A DNA stretch of 64,000 nt. Origin: a virus. Positions 60,266 to 64,000 of this stretch are shown here, piece after piece. The stretch is taken from the IMG/VR virus record IMGVR_UViG_3300021599_001018, positions 1-64,000 of that record, one strand, 5' to 3'. Positions within the stretch are counted from its first letter, which is position 1; every line of letters begins with the position of its first letter. Made by a program: the position numbers and the translations under genes. Below the pieces are notes generated by a model that ran no database searches, was not told the DNA's origin, and saw only the letters and a list, made by a program, of their open reading frames with translations.

Positions 60266-60814
60266 TTAGCCCGCAGTATATCCAGTCCAAGGTAAAACGC
60301 CCGGCGCAACTGGCGGAGGTGAACCTGGATATATACAAATACAATTATGTAGTCCGGAAACCGTTGTCAAATGTATTGTTGCAGTGGCACAAAATGCATT
60401 TATAAAAATTTGAGGATTATTATTCGCAGGAACCGATAAAGGCGTCCATACACCAGGACTTAAAACAGGTGCACCGGTGACTGATATGTTTTGGATTGCT
60501 CCCGGACATGGAATGGCCGGAGGTATTGGTAGAATGGTAGCACCTGTCCAATATGCTATAACCGCTGGACCAACTATTGTTAGAAAGTCTGGAGCATTTG
60601 TTTTTTGTGTTGTTGATAATAAAGATACTAGTTGCGATTGCATAGCACCTTTATTCCCTTGTAAGCAAGGTATACTTGTAATGGTTGTTCTACCTGTTTT
60701 TATTGATAAATCATACGCACTAGCAAATGTTGCAGCAAATGTTTCCAAGCTATTACCAAATGTATGACTTTGCATAGCGGGCAACAATGTTGATTTGAAT
60801 GTTCCCCAACTCAT
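60266..60814 (-). CDS. conserved baseplate-region protein, proline-rich C-terminus
   Basis: The 182-residue protein has a helical first half (TFKSTLLPAMQSHTFGNS, ETFAATFASAYDLSIKTG) and a hydrophobic, Pro-rich second half (GPAVIAYWTGATILPIPPAI, PCPGAIQNISV). Four or more cysteines lie in the second half. I have seen this combination in T4-like marine phages without a function. It overlaps the spike gene start/stop by one base. Confidence 0.64.
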   Translation of the reverse strand: MSWGTFKSTLLPAMQSHTFGNSLETFAATFASAYDLSIKTGRTTITSIPCLQGNKGAMQSQLVSLLSTTQKTNAPDFLTIVGPAVIAYWTGATILPIPPAIPCPGAIQNISVTGAPVLSPGVWTPLSVPANNNPQIFINAFCATATIHLTTVSGLHNCICIYPGSPPPVAPGVLPWTGYTAG

Positions 60815-62052
60815 TATTTTGCGCTTAAAAAGTTATTTTTTGAAAGTATTTTATTCAACTGACCCTTTATTTGAGCAAGCTTTGATTTATCTCCCGGTTG
60901 TGGGCCAGGAGGAGTTGGGCCGGACGGTGTAAAGAATACTTGATTTTCTAATACTGTAATTAAATCTTTAAGTATTTTAACTAACTCACCACCCAAAACC
61001 ATTTGTTGAACATCCGCACCATCTTGACCGGCGCCTTTATCTTTTCCTAAATAAATTTTACCACTATCTGAATTTAAGAATATATTATTACTACCCTTTG
61101 AATGTAGTGTTATATTCTTTTCGTTGTGCATATAAATTTCATCTTTGGCATCAACTGTAAATTTAGCATCAGTTATTATTCCCGCCGTTTTTGTAGAAAA
61201 TAATATAAATTCTTCTTTTTTAGCAGATATTAAAATCCTGTCTGAATTTATGTATATTTGATGTCCTTCTAATGTGCTTGGGTAATCCTTAAATGCAACC
61301 TTTTCTTTTTTTGTAGTTTCTTTGAAAGGAATTTTTACCTTATTTGAGGTTATATAAACAGATGATCCATCTTTATTTATATCTTCTTTGACCATTGTAC
61401 CTATGGGCTTATCATCTAATGTTGGGTCTTGAAAATTACGAATAAAAATAGATGGCGATGATGTTTTACCATCTGGAGTTAAAAAAAACTCCGAAAATCT
61501 AATCGTATTACCAACTCTACCACTTAGTATAGTGTCGCCTTCTGTTGGTTCTAAAAATTTAACTTTTTCGTTTACTTTATATTTTTTACTTTTATCTTCT
61601 TCTTTTTTACTAGGAGAGTTACTTGTTGTTCCTGTACTATTAACTTCATTATAATCTTTTTGTTTTGATTTGTCATCGCCTTTTTTTATTGGCTTTTTAT
61701 CACCAACCACACTTGTTTTATAATCTTCCCTATAATTTGGATATTGTGTTACCGTATATGGTATATAAAAGTATTCATCGCTAGATTTTATTATTAGTAC
61801 CGTTTCTCCCGCTATCGGAAATGTAAAATTATTTTTATCAAGAGGAAATGCATAGTTTTCTAATTTGTAGCCCTCATCTCTATCAAATTCAATCGCACCC
61901 AGAAAACGAGCATCTTTGGAATCAAATGACTTGTTTCCGTTATATACTCTAACAAAATCCTCATCAGTTTTTAGGTCCTTAAAATCATCTTTGGTTATAT
62001 AAGTTTTTCTTACTCTAGCTAAAAATGTTTCAAATTCCGATTGCTTACTCAT
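60814..62052 (-). CDS. tail spike / baseplate hub, gp5-like
   Basis: The 412-residue protein has an OB-fold-type segment near residue 180 (EGDTILSGRVGNTIRFSEFF) and a repeated-strand beta-prism (about 265-345: QIYINSDRILISAKKEEFI, DEIYMHNEKNITLHSKGSN, IFLNSDSGKIYLG), typical of the puncturing needle of gp5/VgrG proteins. A Lys/Ser linker (about 130-160) separates these from the N-terminal domain. No lysozyme domain is apparent, unlike T4 gp5. It ends in a Pro-rich linker and a short helix. Confidence 0.8.
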   Translation of the reverse strand: MSKQSEFETFLARVRKTYITKDDFKDLKTDEDFVRVYNGNKSFDSKDARFLGAIEFDRDEGYKLENYAFPLDKNNFTFPIAGETVLIIKSSDEYFYIPYTVTQYPNYREDYKTSVVGDKKPIKKGDDKSKQKDYNEVNSTGTTSNSPSKKEEDKSKKYKVNEKVKFLEPTEGDTILSGRVGNTIRFSEFFLTPDGKTSSPSIFIRNFQDPTLDDKPIGTMVKEDINKDGSSVYITSNKVKIPFKETTKKEKVAFKDYPSTLEGHQIYINSDRILISAKKEEFILFSTKTAGIITDAKFTVDAKDEIYMHNEKNITLHSKGSNNIFLNSDSGKIYLGKDKGAGQDGADVQQMVLGGELVKILKDLITVLENQVFFTPSGPTPPGPQPGDKSKLAQIKGQLNKILSKNNFLSAK

Positions 62053-62457
62053 TTATAGTTTCTTTTTTAAGTCTTCTATTTCAATTTCTATATCAGTCAA
62101 TTTTTCTCTATTCTTTTCCTCAACTTCGTTTATAGTATCTTCCATATCTGCGAGTAATTGCGCCTTTTCACTTTCACTTAACCAACCATCTTCACCAATA
62201 CCTTTGGCTTCGGCAGCGGCGAGACGTTGAGCAATAGTAGCAAGTTTAACAAGATGCTCATCGTTCTTTACCGATACTTCTATAAGGTCTTTGATTATAG
62301 GAGCAATTACAGTTGCCTCGCCTACATTACGAATAAGTTTGCGTAAAGACTCTATTAAGTCTGATATATTCTTTTTTTTGTTTTGCTGATTATCGTAAAT
62401 ATCCTTAAATAATGACGATAGGTTTTTACCATCAAACAGTTGAAATTCTGAACCCAT
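62053..62457 (-). CDS. small coiled-coil protein, baseplate region
   Basis: The 134-residue protein is helical with a C-terminal coiled coil (about 95-134, EDTINEVEEKNREKLTDIEI). Its middle has a conserved-looking block ATIAQRLAAAEAKGIGEDG. It precedes the spike gene by zero bases and is probably a tail-assembly or structural protein. No family recognised. Confidence 0.6.
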   Translation of the reverse strand: MGSEFQLFDGKNLSSLFKDIYDNQQNKKKNISDLIESLRKLIRNVGEATVIAPIIKDLIEVSVKNDEHLVKLATIAQRLAAAEAKGIGEDGWLSESEKAQLLADMEDTINEVEEKNREKLTDIEIEIEDLKKKL

Positions 62458-62499
62458 AAAATTATTTTTATATACTAATAACTATAAATCAAAGGAATT

Positions 62500-63192
62500 T
62501 TATATTTTTATATCACCCGTTTTATCATATTCCTCATATAATTCCATTTGCTTTTCTTTCATTTTATTTACTATCTTTGTAATATAGTGAGTAGGGTAGC
62601 CGGTCATTTCTCTAACTAAAAGATAAAGACCTTTTTTATTAAAGTTTTCAATATATTCTGCTCTACGGAATAATTCTAAAAGAGCATCTGCAATTTGTAA
62701 ATCACGTTTTTTAGTAAAGAAATTTTCAAGGTGTATATCCCAATAGGCAAGCATTCTGTTATTGAATGTTTTGAAATCATCATTTTTTACATCTTCTCTA
62801 AATGAATTTTCTTTATCCCAAGATTCGGGCATATTTGAAATAATATCTGTATCTTTGAATCTTTTGTAATTTGCATTATTATTTAGAATAAGATAATTTC
62901 TTGCTACGATTGTAAAATAAGAAAAGGCTTTACCTTTACTCTGGTCAGAATACATATGCATTTTTTCTACCATAAAGGCAACAACCTCAGCCATTACATC
63001 TTGTGGGTCATCATCGAAATATGTAAATTTCCATTTGTTATATACAATTTCTGCAAGTTTAGCAAAGGCAGATTGAATATGGTCTTTATATATCCTGTCT
63101 TTTAATAATTTATCTGTTGCTTTATTATACGCTATAATAGCATCTTCGGTTTCTTGGGTAAAGTACCTTTTTTGATTCTTTTTTCTTGGCAT
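62500..63192 (-). CDS. 55: RNA polymerase sigma factor for late genes, gp55-like
   Basis: The 230-residue protein shows sigma region 2 features: KWKFTYFDDDPQDVMAEVV, AFMVEKMHMYSDQSKGKA, and the core-binding and DNA-melting helix FSYFTIVARNYLILNNN. The C-terminal half has a helical part with LLVREMTGYPTHYITKIVNK, a possible helix-turn-helix. T4 gp55 directs RNA polymerase to late promoters with only a -10 element. The recurrent ATATTTAT octamer is a natural candidate target. Confidence lies in the region-2 pattern; the specificity is inferred. Confidence 0.82.
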   Translation of the reverse strand: MPRKKNQKRYFTQETEDAIIAYNKATDKLLKDRIYKDHIQSAFAKLAEIVYNKWKFTYFDDDPQDVMAEVVAFMVEKMHMYSDQSKGKAFSYFTIVARNYLILNNNANYKRFKDTDIISNMPESWDKENSFREDVKNDDFKTFNNRMLAYWDIHLENFFTKKRDLQIADALLELFRRAEYIENFNKKGLYLLVREMTGYPTHYITKIVNKMKEKQMELYEEYDKTGDIKI

Positions 63193-63193
63193 A

Positions 63194-63454
63194 TTATTTG
63201 TTTTTGAATCTTTCGATAGTTTCTTTTATTTGCTTAAATATAGAACCTACATCATCATCTTTCTCAAACATTTGACTTCTATCTATTTGTCGTAATGCCT
63301 CCAGTAATGCTTCGTTTCTTTTTAATTCGTCTTGAATAAATGTTTCATTACTATCTATCAAATCTTCATATTTTTCTAATTTTCTTAATAAATTAAAAGT
63401 TGAAAACCCTAGTAATAAATTTAATGCTATTGATATTATTATTGCTGTAATCAT
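63194..63454 (-). CDS. small membrane-anchored coiled-coil protein
   Basis: The 86-residue protein has an N-terminal membrane helix (ITAIIISIALNLLLGF) and a charged helix of about 60 residues. It starts two bases after the deformylase stop and ends just before the sigma factor. Size and topology fit an i-spanin-like or regulatory anchor, but the terminal pattern of spanins is missing. Confidence 0.6.
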   Translation of the reverse strand: MITAIIISIALNLLLGFSTFNLLRKLEKYEDLIDSNETFIQDELKRNEALLEALRQIDRSQMFEKDDDVGSIFKQIKETIERFKNK

Positions 63455-63456
63455 AA

Positions 63457-64000
63457 TTAAACTATTTCATATCCTTTTAGAAAAAACTCATTTGCTTTTT
63501 TGTATTTCACTTCAACTAATTCGCCATTCGGAGCTTTCATAATAATTTTCTCATTTCTACCATATTTTTGTTTATTTCTAATTGTGGTAGAATATACTCT
63601 ATCTTTAATTGTAAAACCATCCAAATGATCAATTTCGTGTTGAACTATTATCGTTTGTAAGGTTTCTTTTGAAACTTCATCTTTATCTCCTTCTTTATTT
63701 ACCTCAAATACTAATTCGCCCAAATTATCAGTTTGAACTGTAACTTTTGTGGAACGCAAAGTTTGTACCGGAGTATCTAATGTTTTTGGAATTGAAAGAC
63801 ATCCTTCATAAAAAACCATACCTTCTTCTCCACGTTTTGTAATAAACGGATTGATTAAAACTAGTGGTTCATCGTCCACATTGATAATACATGCACGTTT
63901 TTTAATTCCTAATTGAGTAGCTGCCAATCCAAGACCAGGATATTTTTGTAATCCCTCTTTTAATTGAAGAGTTATTTCATCAACCTCAGCTGTTGTAAAA
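63457..64000 (-). CDS. def: peptide deformylase, 5' end beyond the window
   Basis: The three deformylase motifs are present: GLGLAATQLG (motif 1), EGCLSIP (motif 2, Cys metal ligand) and HEIDHLDG (motif 3, HExxH). The reading frame stays open to position 64000, so the N-terminus lies outside. The enzyme removes the formyl group from nascent proteins at the ribosome using Fe or Zn. Phage deformylases are known from marine T4-like phages. A C-terminal tail of about 45 residues follows motif 3. Confidence 0.93.
   Translation of the reverse strand, partial: FTTAEVDEITLQLKEGLQKYPGLGLAATQLGIKKRACIINVDDEPLVLINPFITKRGEEGMVFYEGCLSIPKTLDTPVQTLRSTKVTVQTDNLGELVFEVNKEGDKDEVSKETLQTIIVQHEIDHLDGFTIKDRVYSTTIRNKQKYGRNEKIIMKAPNGELVEVKYKKANEFFLKGYEIV

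Noticed and set aside
1-64000. tRNA genes, insertion sequences, integrase or attachment sites
   Set aside because: None seen: no transposase or integrase motifs and no clover-leaf-like GC-rich segments in the short gaps.

Overview
The window is a stretch of an AT-rich genome of a large tailed phage with a contractile (T4-like, myovirus) tail. Diagnostic proteins are a gp20-type portal, gp17-type large terminase, gp21-type prohead protease, gp6 and gp25 baseplate wedge proteins, a gp5-like spike, a gp55-like late sigma factor, gp46/gp47 recombination nuclease and a gp61-like primase. The host is most likely a member of Bacteroidota (Flavobacteriia-like): one phage protein carries a type IX secretion (T9SS) C-terminal sorting domain, several secreted proteins start their mature part with Gln in the Bacteroidota style, the lysis proteins look like Bacteroidota-phage spanins, and genes start without Shine-Dalgarno sequences in A/T-rich leaders. 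All genes but one lie on the minus strand, so the reading order of the transcripts is from high to low coordinates. The major capsid protein, tail sheath and tail tube are not in the window.

Layout in transcription order. 64000-62053: peptide deformylase (cut by the window edge), a small anchored coiled coil, the sigma factor, a coiled-coil protein. 62052-44697: baseplate and tail structural genes (spike, gp25, gp6, DNRLRE-like protein, very large adhesin/tail proteins, two related tail proteins), with a Holliday-junction-type endonuclease, primase and a fused gp47-gp46 nuclease/ATPase at 44435-39882. 39901-39725: the only plus-strand gene, a small ribbon-helix-helix-like protein. 39627-31269: a large tail protein and a 1551-residue multidomain protein (NMN-adenylyltransferase-like, HExxH metalloprotease, KxDG ligase-like). 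31232-26019: packaging and lysis (candidate small terminase, i-spanin, a spanin-terminase fusion, portal). 25960-10900: a fibre locus with three giant repeat proteins. 10857-4609: glycosyltransferase, DUF1353 protein, two secreted metzincin proteases, small membrane proteins. 4443-93: head-assembly cluster with the prohead protease, then ferritin and ribosomal protein bS21.

Fifteen upstream regions carry the exact octamer ATATTTAT on the coding strand (one of them twice), usually 13-33 bases before the start codon. I propose it as the late promoter recognised by the gp55-like sigma factor encoded in the same window. Strong hairpin terminators (4564-4586, 44001-44024, 45952-45973) separate some of the units.

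The most unusual items are the in-frame fusion of a signal-peptide-bearing spanin-like protein to the large terminase, the T9SS-type metzincin with its lipoprotein paralogue, the NMNAT/protease/ligase-like giant protein, and the phage bS21 in a host group whose ribosomes use bS21 to mask the anti-Shine-Dalgarno.
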